Positions 20,769 through 32,427 of a stretch of DNA of 64,000 nt are shown one piece after another. The stretch comes from Symsagittifera roscoffensis. Taxonomy: Eukaryota; Xenacoelomorpha; Acoela; Convolutidae. The position numbers and the translations under genes were made by a program. Under the pieces are notes generated by a model. That model was not told where the DNA came from. It saw nothing but the letters and a program-made list of their open reading frames with translations, and did not search any database. The stretch covers positions 62,106,386-62,170,385 of the forward strand of contig NC_087062.1 of the NCBI RefSeq assembly GCF_963678635.1. The letters are read 5' to 3'. The first letter of the stretch is position 1, and each line of letters opens with the position of its first letter.

Positions 20769-21206
20769 GGTGGCGTACCTCATGCTGGAGGGACCGAATG
20801 TTTGAAATTTATTTTGGCTTATTTTCAGGCAATCAGAATTGAGTATTCAAAAAACTCAGGGAAATCGCAAAAATCTCAAAGCAAGCAAATAAAACCAGAC
20901 CATTAGTGTTAATATTGTCCGATTATATAATAAGCAGATGAAATAAATTAAAGCCGGATCGAAGGCGGATTGGAACATTTTACATATTTCTCGGATAGAG
21001 CTTTACAGAAAATGGAACACAAAAAACTAAATTTATTATACCTGCAACTATTATGTCTGCATCTAGTATACTTATTTTATTATGATTTTCTGTTAATATT
21101 GACTTCGATTTTGCCAGAAAAGCATTTAGCCAATAGGAACGGCTAGCGATCTTGATTGGTTGAAATTGTTTCAGCATTCGGTCCCTCCAGTATGAGAACC
21201 CTCCAC
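20769..21206. repeat. MITE with CTCATNCTGGAGGGACCG inverted ends
   Basis: The left CTCATGCTGGAGGGACCGAA and the right (reverse complement CTCATACTGGAGGGACCGAA) are matched inverted ends. The flanks TCTATCAAAA and TCTATGAAAA look like a 10-bp target duplication with one mismatch. A second member is at 35219-35925. Confidence 0.75.
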
Positions 21207-21506
21207 TCTATGAAAAGGATTTAAGAAAAACATTTCTTCGATAAATTGTGGATATTTTTCCTCTCACCCATCTGCGACGTTTTACACGTTACGTTTTTTC
21301 ACACAGTCCGATTGCCTCATTATTTAAAATGCAGGCTCATTAGGCTATAACAACTATATTTGGACTTCATATTTAAATTAGTACAACCCCCTGTTCGACC
21401 AGAAAATTGATGCTTATGTGAGGTGTTGTTAAAGGGTTTGGGTACGAGGAAAAAGAAGAGTTCAACTTGTGATTGACGGTTACCAAGAGGATAGTAAAAC
21501 CGTTCC
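21207..21506. other. intergenic DNA, nothing recognised
   Basis: AT-rich, no frame or repeat recognised. Confidence 0.4.
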
Positions 21507-21830
21507 TGTTAAGTGTTAATTCAACTGATTTCTAGTTCGCATAAATAAGACACTGAACTAGAGGTCAACACATAACAGCTAGACAGATCTAGACTGATTG
21601 ACAGGCAGGTACCAAATCACGTTTAATTATAATATGAGAACTCTCAGAGATAAGTAATAAATGGATAGCAACTAAATTGATTGACATGTAAATATGTAGT
21701 TCCTCATATTTCCGTACAGATGTAAAATTTAAATACATAGTAATTAAATTTAATATAGTAATTAATACCTGCCGCCGCACTAACATATCAACAACAACTT
21801 TGAGTTTTAGGCTTATGGCCATCTCTCTCC
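21507..21830 (-). repeat. candidate 3' LTR of the second gypsy element
   Basis: On the minus strand a purine run (about GGGAGAGAGA near 21836-21827) follows the integrase stop. A TGTTAGTGCGG at 21785 and a TTAACA at 21514 or 21507 could be LTR ends. There is no second copy in the window, so the limits are unproven. Confidence 0.35.
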
Positions 21831-21860
21831 CTGGGTAAAGAGTTTTGAAAGAGTTTAAGT

Positions 21861-23396
21861 TTAAAGTTCACTTGTTTCCTTCCCCTGGATGTTTCCTTTC
21901 TTTTCCGCCCCTTGGATAATGTCTATCATGATTCCTCCCATTTTATCTACTGGCTTCCTTCTTCTGGTACTCTTTCTTGTTCCCGAGCTTTCACTTTGAC
22001 TGCCCGATTCTTCTTCCTGACTACTATTCGTAAGGCATTCTCTCGCAACTAACGCTGGTCGGTCCTGACTCCCCTTACCTCGTTTCGCTTGTTTAGTTTT
22101 CGTTGCTTTAGGCTTCGCCCTCGTACCCGCTTCATGTTCTACTACTAAAGTACTACTACCTGGGCCTTGTCCCGCCGCAATCGCTTCTTGTCTCGCCATA
22201 ACTTCAACTGGTAGCCGCGCTGGTGTAATATTGAGTGGCCGGTAATCTTCGCTATCTGAATTGTCCGAGTGAAATGTCACTACAGGTTTTTGCTGTTTGG
22301 CTATTGGCCGCTTAGATTTAGGGCTCTCGATTGCCCCCTTCTTTGCACTCGATAACATTTCCTTGAAAGTGGCCGGCTTCCGTTTCTTTGGGAGCATGTT
22401 CTTTGGCATCACTGCCACTGCACTTTTCCTAAGAACAGATCCGTTTTTCAGCTTGAGTATATGTTTAGACTCGGAGATTACATGAGATTTTAAGAGTTTA
22501 TACCGATTTAGGGTCCTGCTGGTGGTACGCTGATAAAGGTAGTCTCCACCTCCTCTCCCTTGGATTTTGGAGCCGCCTGCGTCTCTACTCCCTTGGATTT
22601 TCGGGTCAACCCCCGATACCTCCCCTTGGCCTATTTCCATCTGCTGGTCGCTGTCCAGAATGAGCGGTGCCTTCGTTAGTGCCGGAGCATATGTCAAGTC
22701 CGATCGTTCTTCCCAGTTTGAGTGCTGTGAAAATTCGATTGAGCTCATTTCAGGGTCACCTTCGTCTAAACACAAACACTTTTGTTTTAAGACGTTCTTC
22801 CAATTCAGATTTTTAAGGCTCGGTTTTTTCGTAAGGTTTCGTAACACGGTGTTCGCCTCCCGGCCGTGGTGAGCTTCAACAGGTGTTAGTTTAATCGTTG
22901 CATTTTTGGAAAACCGTAACGCGCCTAATGCTTTATCGATCATAACTTCTAGAGACTTATGCTCTTTTTCAGATGCATAAGTGAGGACAAAATTCTTCAA
23001 ACTTCCTACCGTTCTTTCCACTGAACCCGTACCCCGAAGATCATTCACTGGGGAGTACACTAACTCAATGCCCTCGTTGTTACAGAAGCTTTTAAATTTA
23101 TTAGATGTAAAACATGATCCCTGATTGACGTGGGTTTTCCGAGGTACGCCATGCTGAGTTATGTACTTATCGAGAAATTTTAAGACTTTATCTGAAGTAT
23201 TGGTTGTAGTAACCATCGCTGATGGCCACCTCGAAAAACGGTCCGTAGCAACTAAGATATATTTCTTACTTTCATTTAAATAGCTTATTGGCCCCCAGAA
23301 ATCCAACTGTATACATTCATTTGGTTCCCTTGGTTCAGGGACCTTGCCCACGTCTCCCTTGGGTAACAACGTTTTTAGGTTCTTACCTGCGTCCAT
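21861..23396 (-). pseudogene. gypsy integrase with long basic tail, catalytic Asp replaced
   Basis: An unbroken 511-codon frame holds an integrase core: CIQLDFWGPI (first Asp), HVNQGSCFTS where DQG is expected (second catalytic Asp is Asn, codon AAT), and GSVERTVGSLKN (Glu). A 330-residue charged tail follows, with NGSVLRKS and GTRKSTRRRKP, similar in layout to the tail of the first gypsy element. The zinc-finger region, reverse transcriptase and gag are missing; the minus-strand sequence upstream of 23396 is non-coding. The remaining frame has no stop, so it either broke recently or has been kept as a DNA-binding protein. Its flanks show no host exons. Confidence 0.75.
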
Positions 23397-25733
23397 TAAA
23401 AATAAATGTATTCAAAACAAGATTTAGCAGTTTTGAAGATCAACAGTTCAAGATTTAGCAGTATTCAAACCAGATCTTTTTGATTGTTTCATCTTCCTTG
23501 TTTCGAACGTTTAGCCCAATGTTTTCACTCAAGCGAGAACACTGCACAGAGCTCTAAGAAGATGAAGTAGATAAAAAAGAACAAAATACATCGTTAGAAA
23601 TAAAGCGTTTGCTAAGCACCGGAATGAAAACTCCGATCTGCATCCTATGAGCTTCAGGCGTTTCTGCGCTACGCTCACTTGAATATTCAGTACCACCGAA
23701 TACAAGTGAAACTATTTCTTTCGTCCTGAATCGAAGCTACGACCTCGAGATTAGGAGTCCCATCAGCTTCACAACGGTCGCTTCGATTTTCACAAATACT
23801 AGACACCATTAAAGCAGCTGCAGATACTATTAAGCTGCCAATGCTTAGAAATATATCAAAAGTGCGTCCAATTGAGCACTAGCTGAAAAACAATTATTTA
23901 TCAATAAAACAGCTAGAGATACAATTAAATTGCCAATGCTTGAAAAGATACCAGAATTACTCTTAAAAATCCATAGTTGAAAAAAATAGATTCTTAATAT
24001 AACACTTTGCTCCCTAGCTAGCTCGTGTAATTAGTTCCAGAGGAAACGGCAAAAATGATAACAGAAACTTCGTCAATTTGCTATTCGTCAAAAGTGATTT
24101 TCGTGATTGTAGGAAAAGTCCTTTCGCTAAGTTGTCAGCTATTTTTTGTGAAGTTTTGACTCACCGAGACTAATACAATTTGCATAGACAAGAGAAAGAA
24201 ATGACGGTTCAAATATAGTTTTAGAACCAAGGTCTCAGATGTGAAAATGAATTTAAAAACCTTCAAAAGTTCCCAAAACAAAAAAACGGGCGCCAGAACA
24301 ACACCACCCAAGTAAGTATCATCGCTCATTGAGAATCACTGAACGCCCTAAAGTATTGTTTCTCAGTAAGATATTGATTCAGATGAAAAAAAAAAATCGA
24401 AAATTACCCGGGGTTGTACTTTTTTTTAAAGTATTTTTTTCATCGCAGGGGAGGGGGTTCAAAATTATCAGGGAGTCCCGTATTTTTGGACCCGACAGCT
24501 AGTTAGTGCAGTAACGTGATTTAGAAAAAATGTTGTTCCTAAGCTTAGCCTCGATTAGCTGAATAGTTAACTTTTAAGCGTATGGAGTAAAAGTTCAATT
24601 AAATCAGTTCATCTTGTTCAACTCATACAATTAAATCTCCATTTACAAATTATCAGGTTACATATGGCTGAAACGTCAGGAGAAAAAATATCAACAGGTC
24701 AAATTCGAATACTGAAACTGGACAAACACAGTGTCCGGTGACAGCCAAAAGGACCAAAACATTGAGTTATTCAATAAGTTATGCATCTATAGTTTCATTA
24801 ATCTCACTACACTTCAGCAATTTTAACATCGATAATGAAACAATACTTCCGGTAACTACTGTGAGCAACAGTTCCAATTCATACGCACGCAATGAAGATT
24901 AGCTTAGGCTTCTGATTCTAGACTAGCAAGAAAATAAATGGAAAGGAATAGCATGTGTGTGTAATAACCAAAATAATACTCTGGTTCTAGCTAAAATATT
25001 AAAGAGCAGCATTTCCGAAGTATCTTTTTTCTCATCTATAAAACTGCTTTACACAGCCAACAGACAAATAGAAAAGTGTCAATAAACGCAAGGAAAACTT
25101 AATTTAAAACTTAAAACTTAATTAACCTAACTTGAGAAAACTGGATTAATAGGTTTTTTTTCCGCTGGGAAAATTGAAAATTAAAATCCACTTTCGAAAA
25201 CAGAAATCGACCCCGTTTATTGTGGCCTTTACAATCTTACTGTTCGATTATGGAGTTTGTCTAATTTTTAACAAATGAAATGAATAGAACTTCAAAAAAA
25301 TCTGAAGTCAAACCGCAAAAAAAAAATTTGCGCAAGAACAAATTTAATTTAGCTTTCCTGAAGAAAGATCAGACAAGAAAACATCACGACTTATAGAAGA
25401 GTCTTCATAAAGTTAATTGACTTAATCAACCACGTGCATTTTCGTTATTAGAGAGCGTAATTGCCAGCCATTCAGCAAATGAATAAGTCGCTGCTCACTT
25501 CGTTCATTGACACTTTATCATTTGGAAATCATTCAAAAAAGCTTTATTGAAAATCGACTATTGAAGTACAGGCATTAAAAAACAGCTTGTAGTAAAAAAA
25601 AACAGTTCAAAAAAATTGAATACCATTTTGATGAGCCACAAAATATTTTCGAGAATACTTCGAAATCACTGTTCAAAAGACACTAAATTTGTCGTTTTCA
25701 GTTCATTCAGTTGAAGGAAAAAATTTTTTCAGT
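23397..25733. other. intergenic DNA with one dispersed-repeat copy
   Basis: The 23.5-23.9 kb segment carries a weakly tRNA-like sequence (gattaggagtcccatcag). From about 25060 to 25470 lies a copy of the intronic repeat also found at 30.8, 31.4, 49.8 and 52.9 kb. No gene seen. Confidence 0.45.
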
Positions 25734-25968
25734 TCAGTCTATGGATGACTTGATTGGTTCTCTAACTGGACTGCTCCCCAATTGGGTAGTATGTTCTCCG
25801 CTGGTCTCTTCCGCTGGATCGAATGGCTCATTCCATTTGCGGTGCAGGTTGATGTCTATATTTTCCAGGTGCACATCCACCGCCTGGAACTTCACGAATT
25901 TCGGCGGGATGGGACAGAGTTTGAACTGCACCTCATCGCCAACCAGAGGCACGTAGGTATCTTGAATA
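25734..25968 (-). CDS. exon 3 of the CARHSP1-like gene
   Basis: The acceptor is the T-tract TTTAAG before TATTCAAG. Using this AG rather than the one 8 nt later keeps the frame and gives HISDIQDTYVPLVGDEV. Contains the second half of the cold-shock domain and the tail. Confidence 0.88.
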
Positions 25969-28900
25969 CTTAAAAAAAAAACGATTCAATTAAGCAAAGA
26001 ATGAGGAGTCCCTCGCAACCCTTTCTGAATAGCTCTAATCAAAATCGTTCACATTACTTAAAGACAAACACGAACAAGTGATCAAACCTAAAAACTCACT
26101 TATTGTGGCCGTTAGGAATCATTTTAGTCCCAATCTTTGCGTTTTACACTTATCACCCACCGTTTAGTCTTAATCAGGCAAAACGTGAGGCAAGTAAGCT
26201 AAAAAAAAAGGTTGCAACAAGATATTTAGTCTAATAAAGTAATTCACATTGAAAAAAGTTGGATTTTTAAATCCCCCCTCACAACCTGGTAAGTTTAGTA
26301 ATTTCAACAGGTGACTCAGGCGAATAAGAAAACAATTGAGCGAACATGAATTATTTACCCAGAGGCGAAGCTGCACTTCGCAAACGCTAGCTGGAACAAG
26401 ACAAAAAAAGCAGCTCTATAAAGTGAAATAAGAAAAAGTAAAAGTCTGGAAATGGTAAAAAAAAATTTTCTGAACTCGACGGATTCCAAAATGCGACCTA
26501 GAGATTAAGAATCTCACGCCATAACCCCTCAGCCACGGACGCTTAGTAACAGTCAAACACTAGCCACAAATAAAGCAGACAACAGATGCTATGAAACTTC
26601 TAATGCTACAGATTGTGCTTCTAACAAGGTGCCACCAAATGAGCACTTTTATTTGCGAGTTAGCTTGAAAAAAAAAGATGGTTCGTACTTACACACTAGG
26701 CTTGCAAGCTCTCTAGTGTAAAGAAACTCACTTTTACCGTTGAAAAGGCTCATACCTTTTCAATGGTACATTGAACTTCAATTATAACTTCAAAGCGAAA
26801 TGAGAACAAATTAAATTGAGTGTAAATCAAATCAAATTTCGAGGTTCTCCGCTTTATTTTATTCTTCTATTTCCAGCCTCGCTGCATAATCCATCCGTCA
26901 CTATTTGGGCATACCATACTTAACATTTTATAACAGTAATTTCAGAGCTGGAAGCCTGCAAAACTTTCCTCATTTTGACCCAATGATCAAATGCGAGCAC
27001 GTTTATCGGCTGAACTAAAAGAATATTTTTGAAGTTTCCAGCTCTGAAATCAGTTTTAACATAGACGATGGAATAATCAAACAATGAAGTTCATTACCAG
27101 ATGTTTGCCGAAGCTGGAAATTCAACAGAGAGGCGAAGCGGAGCTCCGCAAAACTAGGTGAACCAAAATTTTCGTAGGTCTCGATGAAGGACACCTAAGG
27201 CCAAACTTAACACGGAGATATGTGTTTGATAGTTTTTGAACTTGTTATACTGATGCGGGACAAAATGCGTAAATTCAAAAATTGGACTTAGCCCAAAACC
27301 TTAGTTGTTTCTGTACTAAAATAAGTAGAATGAAAATTTTTGAGATTTTGGAATTTTCCCAAGACCTAATTTTTCAATGAAGTTCATTACCATGAAGTTC
27401 ATTACCAGGTGTTTGCCGAAGCTGGAAATTCAACAGAGAGGCGAAGCGGAGCTCCGCAAAACTAGGTGAACCAAAATTTTCGTAGGTCTCGATGAAGGAC
27501 ACCTAGGGCCAAACTTAACACGGAGATACGTGTTTGATAGTTTTTGAACTTGTTATACTGATGCGGGACAAAATGCGTAAATTCAAAAATTGGACTTAGC
27601 CCAAAACCTTAGTTGTTTCTGTACTAAAATAAGTAGAATGAAAATTTTTGAGATTTTGGAATTTTCCCAAGACCTAATTTTTCTCTCACAAAAAAAATGA
27701 GGAGTAACGGCTTCTGCAGGAAAAATTCGCGCAATCGCTTATTTCAATTGAAATTTTCATCTCAGATTTGATAGAGTAGTTTTAAGAAAATACAAAAAGT
27801 TTCTAAAAAAACGGTCAAAGTTCAAAAACTTGAATTTCTAAAATCCGTTACTTTTTCTGCTATAAGCAGGATATCCCCAGAAAAAAAGAAGGCTTCGAAT
27901 TCCCGACCGGTTTTTTGTAATTATCGTGTCTAGAAAATACAATGATTTACCAACGAAGGAAACGACCAACATATGATCTGTCAACAAAACTCGACAGACC
28001 TCACAATTGAGTGTTTATGGGAAGACCCAACAAAGCTGCTGTGTTCCTAAACCTCCGCTGACAGCATGGCTCATATGATGACTAGGTCACCTCTGAGGTA
28101 CCAGCTAGAGGAAGAAGAGCCTTACCATCAAGACGAAACCATAACCAATTATAACCGCTTGCACTAGCAACTAGTGAAACGCTATTACAAGAGACGGGCT
28201 CAGCACGGGAATTTGGGGACTTTCCTCCTACCGAGGTGCATCCCGGAAGAGTTACAGTGCTTGATGGCCACAGAATGAGCCGAAACCAATTAATCAACCT
28301 CTGTTCCAACTGAACCAGAGTGATGAAAACAAATGATTGACAACCAACCAAGCACCGTCAAACAAACTAGGAACACAGAAAAAACCAAGTAATCAAACCG
28401 TGTCAGAAGCGCGTATATGCAGCATACCAACTTCCAACAACAACACCAACATATGAGCTGTAGAACTCTCGAAACAGAACAGAACCGTTGTTGTGTCGTA
28501 AATTTAGACCTATATGCTATGTTTTCAGCCTTTACAGCCGAAGAATGACTTTACTTGAAAACAAAAAACGCTCGTCACATAGTTGTATGTAACTTCTTTC
28601 ATTAACACTTGAAAATTACAACTTTGAAATTGAAACATTTTAACAGTTGCTCGATCCTCGTCGCGGTCTTACTCACTCTGAGATGTGAACGAAGACTGTG
28701 TCGTCGTGGGAGAAGCCCTGGTGTGAGATCTCTTCCTCTGGATTGCATCTGATGAAGCCGAAGCCCTTCAGCCGACAGAACTCCTCCACTTTACCTCGCA
28801 CTCTGTCCGGAAGAGTCCTCTCACAACTAAACAAGCACAATTGTAGTCAAGTATTCACATGATATAATAGCAGAATCAACACTCAACTTCATCTGGTCAA

Positions 28901-29271
28901 GGCAACGAGAGCAATCTGTCATTATAAAATATAAAACATCAAGATCTTAATTAACCAGTTTTGATTAATATTTCTATTTTATTATTTTTATATTATTATT
29001 TTTATTTTATTATTTCTAAGTGCAAAAAAGCTAGAAAAGTTATAGACTTCTAGAGCTTTTGTGATATCTCGAAGAGCAATTAATTGAAATCCAACAACAC
29101 TCAAGTTAAATACAACTATATAACTTCTCCTTACTGAGAGAGTGTCCTAAATCGTTTTTGTGGAATGAGGTGAGGCCTGAGAAAAGGGTCATGATGCGGC
29201 GAGGAAGCAGAGGGTGAATCAAGTGAGTTATCGGCCGACGTCACACTAGACACTGAAGACATGAGGCTACT
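25734..29271 (-). CDS. CARHSP1: cold-shock-domain protein, CARHSP1/CSDC2 type, complete
   Basis: Three exons (29135-29271 with ATG at 29262, 28677-28826, 25734-25968) join in phase to 170 residues ending in TGA. The order is a Ser-rich N-terminus with RFRTLS, then one cold-shock domain. It has RNP1 KGFGFI and RNP2 VFVHIS, followed by DTYVPLVGDEVQFKLCPIPP, the signature that separates CARHSP1 and CSDC2 from Y-box proteins. Vertebrate members are small cytoplasmic RNA-binding proteins that stabilise mRNAs and are phosphorylated in the Ser-rich part. Here the loop between RNP1 and RNP2 is longer than usual (CNPEEEISHQGFSHDDT) and the C-terminal tail adds about 40 residues. An acceptor-like TTTTCAG lies 8 nt before the ATG. 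The orthology call is firm at family level; CARHSP1 versus CSDC2 is not resolved. Confidence 0.9.
26360..26722 (-). repeat. tRNA-like SINE/MITE with GGCGAAGC hairpin head
   Basis: The head is CAGAGGCGAAGCTGCACTTC (hairpin). About 100 bp later the minus strand reads GTGGCTGAGGGG (A-box-like) and TTTGGAATCC (degenerate B-box), with an anticodon-arm-like palindrome between. It ends with an inverted GGCTTGCAAGCTC and CTAGTGTAAA. Copies with the same plan lie at 35421 and 57124. Confidence 0.65.
27084..27683. repeat. 308-bp tandem duplication
   Basis: Copy 1 begins at 27084 and copy 2 at 27392, both with ATGAAGTTCATTACC. They differ at only a few positions over about 290 bp (for example CTAAGG versus CTAGGG). 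Each carries one GGCGAAGCGGAGCTCCGC head. Confidence 0.92.
28677..28826 (-). CDS. exon 2 of the CARHSP1-like gene
   Basis: Acceptor TTGTTTAG, donor CAGA followed by GTGAGT. Carries RNP1 and RNP2. Confidence 0.9.
29135..29271 (-). CDS. exon 1 (coding) of the CARHSP1-like gene
   Basis: Acceptor TTTTCAG, 5' UTR AGTAGCCTC with ATG at 29262, donor CA followed by GTAAGG. The very short leader suggests trans-splicing or an unseen 5' exon. Confidence 0.82.
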
Positions 29272-30441
29272 CTGAAAATATCAGTCATTCCACCCACGTT
29301 TAACTACAATAAAAAGCGACTACATATTATTCTAGTATTCTGTTAAATTATTCGGTTGACCAGCTGAGTACAATGTGAGTAATGTGGGTACGGTATCAAA
29401 AACTGTATTTTGGAAAATTTTCACCTTTTTTGCTGAAAAACTCAAAATTTGTGTAGAAAAAATTAGTCTTTTAAGTTTGACTTCTGAGACGCAATTACTG
29501 CCGTGCGCATGAAAGAAGGACTTCACGAAAGGCCTAAAATTTCAGATATTTAATTCAAATAAGCAATTATGAAAATATGGCACCGAGGCGAAGCGGAGCT
29601 TTGCATCCTTGCAATGCATTACAATAAAAAACCTTTTTGTGTATATTTAATTTCCATTTGCAATATTATCCTTTTAATGTTAAAGGATGATTTTTTTTTA
29701 CATCATTCGCTAGTTTTCCTATTTTTTTAAAACCCAGTTGGAAAATTGAACCTCAAATTTCAAACCACCCTACAAAACATAGCCAAAAGACAATTGGAAT
29801 AGTTTTAGTGAACAAGGAAACCGACATAGTGACAATACACAACTCAAAAAAGCTTCATAAATTTTTGAAAAATCATTCAAAAATTAAGTCAATATCAAAA
29901 AATACAGAATACTAGAAAAGTATGTTTTGAGTAAATAGATTGTCAGAAATAAAGCCGGCACTAAATATGTCGAAAATATACCAGAACTTTTTGGCAACAA
30001 AACTCTTATCGAATGAACGCTAAGCGTACACGACAAAAAAGTAAATACCTTCACTTCAGTACAAACATTGCACCCAAGTATTCACATTAAACAATTCTCA
30101 ATTTCGTCATCTCATTAGCAAAATGTTTTTACCGGGAAACAGTCTAGCACCCGATTAAAACCATTCGTACCAAAGATTAAGCGTGGACCTGATTCACGCG
30201 CAGTTTTTATCTTGTGCCGGATGTGACCGCAGCGAAGCAAGCCCTTTCTACTTGCCAATGCCTTCTCGCGTACGAATTGTCGCTTGTTACGAATTGTCAC
30301 CTGTTGAAATTTTCGTCCTACCAATTAAAACATCCTTGTTAATCACAGGGGTAACGAAATAAGCCCTTAGAATGTTTCTCATTCTCGTTATTCTATGAGC
30401 AACAATATTTACAGGAAACAAATTATAGTACCAAATATCAA

Positions 30442-30464
30442 TACCCTTGCTAATCGCAAGGGTA
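30442..30464. repeat. TACCCTTGC/GCAAGGGTA palindrome
   Basis: 9-bp perfect arms around TAATC. A matching palindrome occurs at 52453-52475 (loop TTTATC-type), and a half copy near 60120. Confidence 0.8.
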
Positions 30465-31399
30465 ATGAACTAAATCCTTTGAAAGGAGAAAAAACCAAGG
30501 CCATCTAGGTAATCAAAAATTGCCCTCGTTCATCGAAAATCAAAAGCTGAGCAGAAGCAAACTATCAGCATTACTGAAAAACACGACTATGTTAAGTCTC
30601 ATTGATTGGAGTTGTTTGGAGATGTAAGCAAAAGGCGTCACAGAAGTGTTCTGGTTGCTGAAAAATCCTCATAAACAGCACAACGAGTTTGAAACTTTTG
30701 AAAGTAAATGTGGTTTTTGGAAAGCCAAGGAACTTTACTCGACATAGAAAAGAAATAGAGAATTGTTTGACTCTTACACAAAAGTTGTCTCGCAGTTCAT
30801 AAATCTCTTTTCTAAATTACTTAAAAAAGAGTGAATTTAATTGGAAAAGAGTAATGGACGCAAGTAAAGATTTAAAAAAAAAACACTTTCTTGAAAAGGT
30901 CTCAACTTTCGAATTTCAAAGAAAAAAAAACAGATGCCCTTTAAGGTCTTTGAATTTCTAGAACGCTTTATGAATGGCGCTTTTTTGATAAAATTAACCC
31001 AGCTTGAGCAAATTGGATCAACAGGTAAAGTTTTTATTCCGATGGAAATCTAAAAATTGAATTACACTTTCGAAACTAGAAATCGTTCGCGTTTTTTGCG
31101 CCATTTCCATGTTCGTATTTGGAGAGTGCTATTTACGTCATTTTCAGCAGATAACTTTAAATTGAACTCAAAAAGTGCACATATACCAAAGTGCATCCAT
31201 AAATGCACTCATATGTATGATAGCACATCTGTAGTTATTAGAGCATTTTGAGACTTTTTCCTGAAAATACGAGAAAAAAAATTACTACGTTCATTACTCT
31301 TAAAAATCAAAAATTAAACTATGAATTGAGCGTGAGAACAACAACTGAGAAAACAACAACCACACAAACTAAATACCAACCTCGTTCCTTGACATTTGA

Positions 31400-31870
31400 A
31401 ACATAGTCAACTGACAGTTGGAAAACAGTAATGAACGCAAGGAAACTAAAAAAAACACCGACTTGTTTTTTCAAAGATCTTCAACTATTGAATTTCGAAG
31501 AAAAAAACAGATGGCCTTAAAGCTCTTTGAATTTGTAGAACAATTTATGATGGACACTTTTTTGTTGAAATTAACCCAATATGAGAAAACTGGATCAATA
31601 AGTAAAACTTTTATTTCGCTGGGAAATCTGATAATTCATTTCCATTTTCGAAATTAGAAGTCGATCACGTTTTTCGTGACCTTTACAATTTTGATATTAG
31701 ATAGTGGAGTTTGTCTTCCTTTTAACAATAGAAATTCACTGAACTTAAAAAAAGCCAAACCGCTAAAAATCAAAACTGAACGAACAAATTTCAAGACTTT
31801 TTCCTGAAAAAAAATACAAAAAAAATCAGCAAGACCTATATAAGAGTACTAACTACGTTCATTACTCTTA
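31400..31870. repeat. dispersed intronic repeat (family around 'aatgaacgcaag')
   Basis: Shares a long body (gaacgcaagg, agctctttgaattt, gagaaaactg, gtggagtttgtcttcctttt) with sequence at about 25060-25470, 30830-31250, 49850-50260 and 52900-53400, at clear but diverged similarity. Confidence 0.7.
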
Positions 31871-32286
31871 ACAGTTTCATCCACATGTCAAAATTCCAGC
31901 TTTGAATCAGCACTTAGAGAGAACAAAAACGTGATGAAAATTTACGTTCTCATCTGCTGAAAACTAGAAGTTGCAAATTTTTTGTCCCGTGAGTAGATAG
32001 TTCTGTTTAAAATTGACTTTGGAAATACTCGATTTGAAAAAGTTTTATAATTAAATTTTAATTAGATCAACTTTACCAAGCAAATACACCGAAAGAAACC
32101 TAAGAATATCAGATTAAAACAAAAGATTCGAGGATTAAGTGATCATTAAACTGCATATTTATGAAAAAGTGGGTAAGTTTACTTCTTCGTTTACTTTACT
32201 TATTGAAGACAATACTTATTTCGTTTCAGTTTGAAGACAATATATCAGCACTGCAAACGATTTCTAGGAAAAACATTATGAGACTT

Positions 32287-32427
32287 TTATCGCCTGATGA
32301 CTCTACGAGCTCCGCGGCCTCCTCTTGTGCCGCCACGTCTAGCAGTCTGTTTAGTCGAAGGAGATGAGTCATTACTTTTCGGTGAAGCTTTAGGTGGTAG
32401 CGGGTCAACATTGTCCTCAATTATAGA
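32287..32427 (-). CDS. exon 12 of the matrin-type zinc-finger gene
   Basis: Acceptor CGTTTTAG. Ends in Arg/Gly-rich sequence and TAA. Confidence 0.85.
   Translation of the reverse strand, partial: SIIEDNVDPLPPKASPKSNDSSPSTKQTARRGGTRGGRGARRVIRR

Larger units (their letters stand above)
25969..28676. other. intron of the CARHSP1-like gene, repeat-filled
   Basis: Contains a hairpin-headed tRNA-like repeat (26360-26722) and a 308-bp tandem duplication (27084-27683) with sequence related to 50.8 and 57.9 kb. The rest, including a GC-richer stretch at 28.0-28.4 kb, shows no exon. Confidence 0.5.
29272..32286. other. spacer between the two minus-strand genes, repeats
   Basis: Holds a hairpin head (29585), a half MITE (30271-30320), a CCCTTGC palindrome (30442-30464) and two copies of an intronic repeat (about 30830-31250 and 31400-31870). 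No exon recognised. Confidence 0.5.

Noticed and set aside
25961-25962. Acceptor AG at 25961-25962 for the last CARHSP1-like exon
   Set aside because: It would break the phase; the AG 8 nt upstream restores the conserved HISD..YVPL..GDEV alignment.
26480-26560. Functional tRNA gene on the minus strand
   Set aside because: The A-box-like part is present but the B-box is degenerate and the acceptor arms do not pair. The same sequence recurs inside repeats, so it is SINE-derived.
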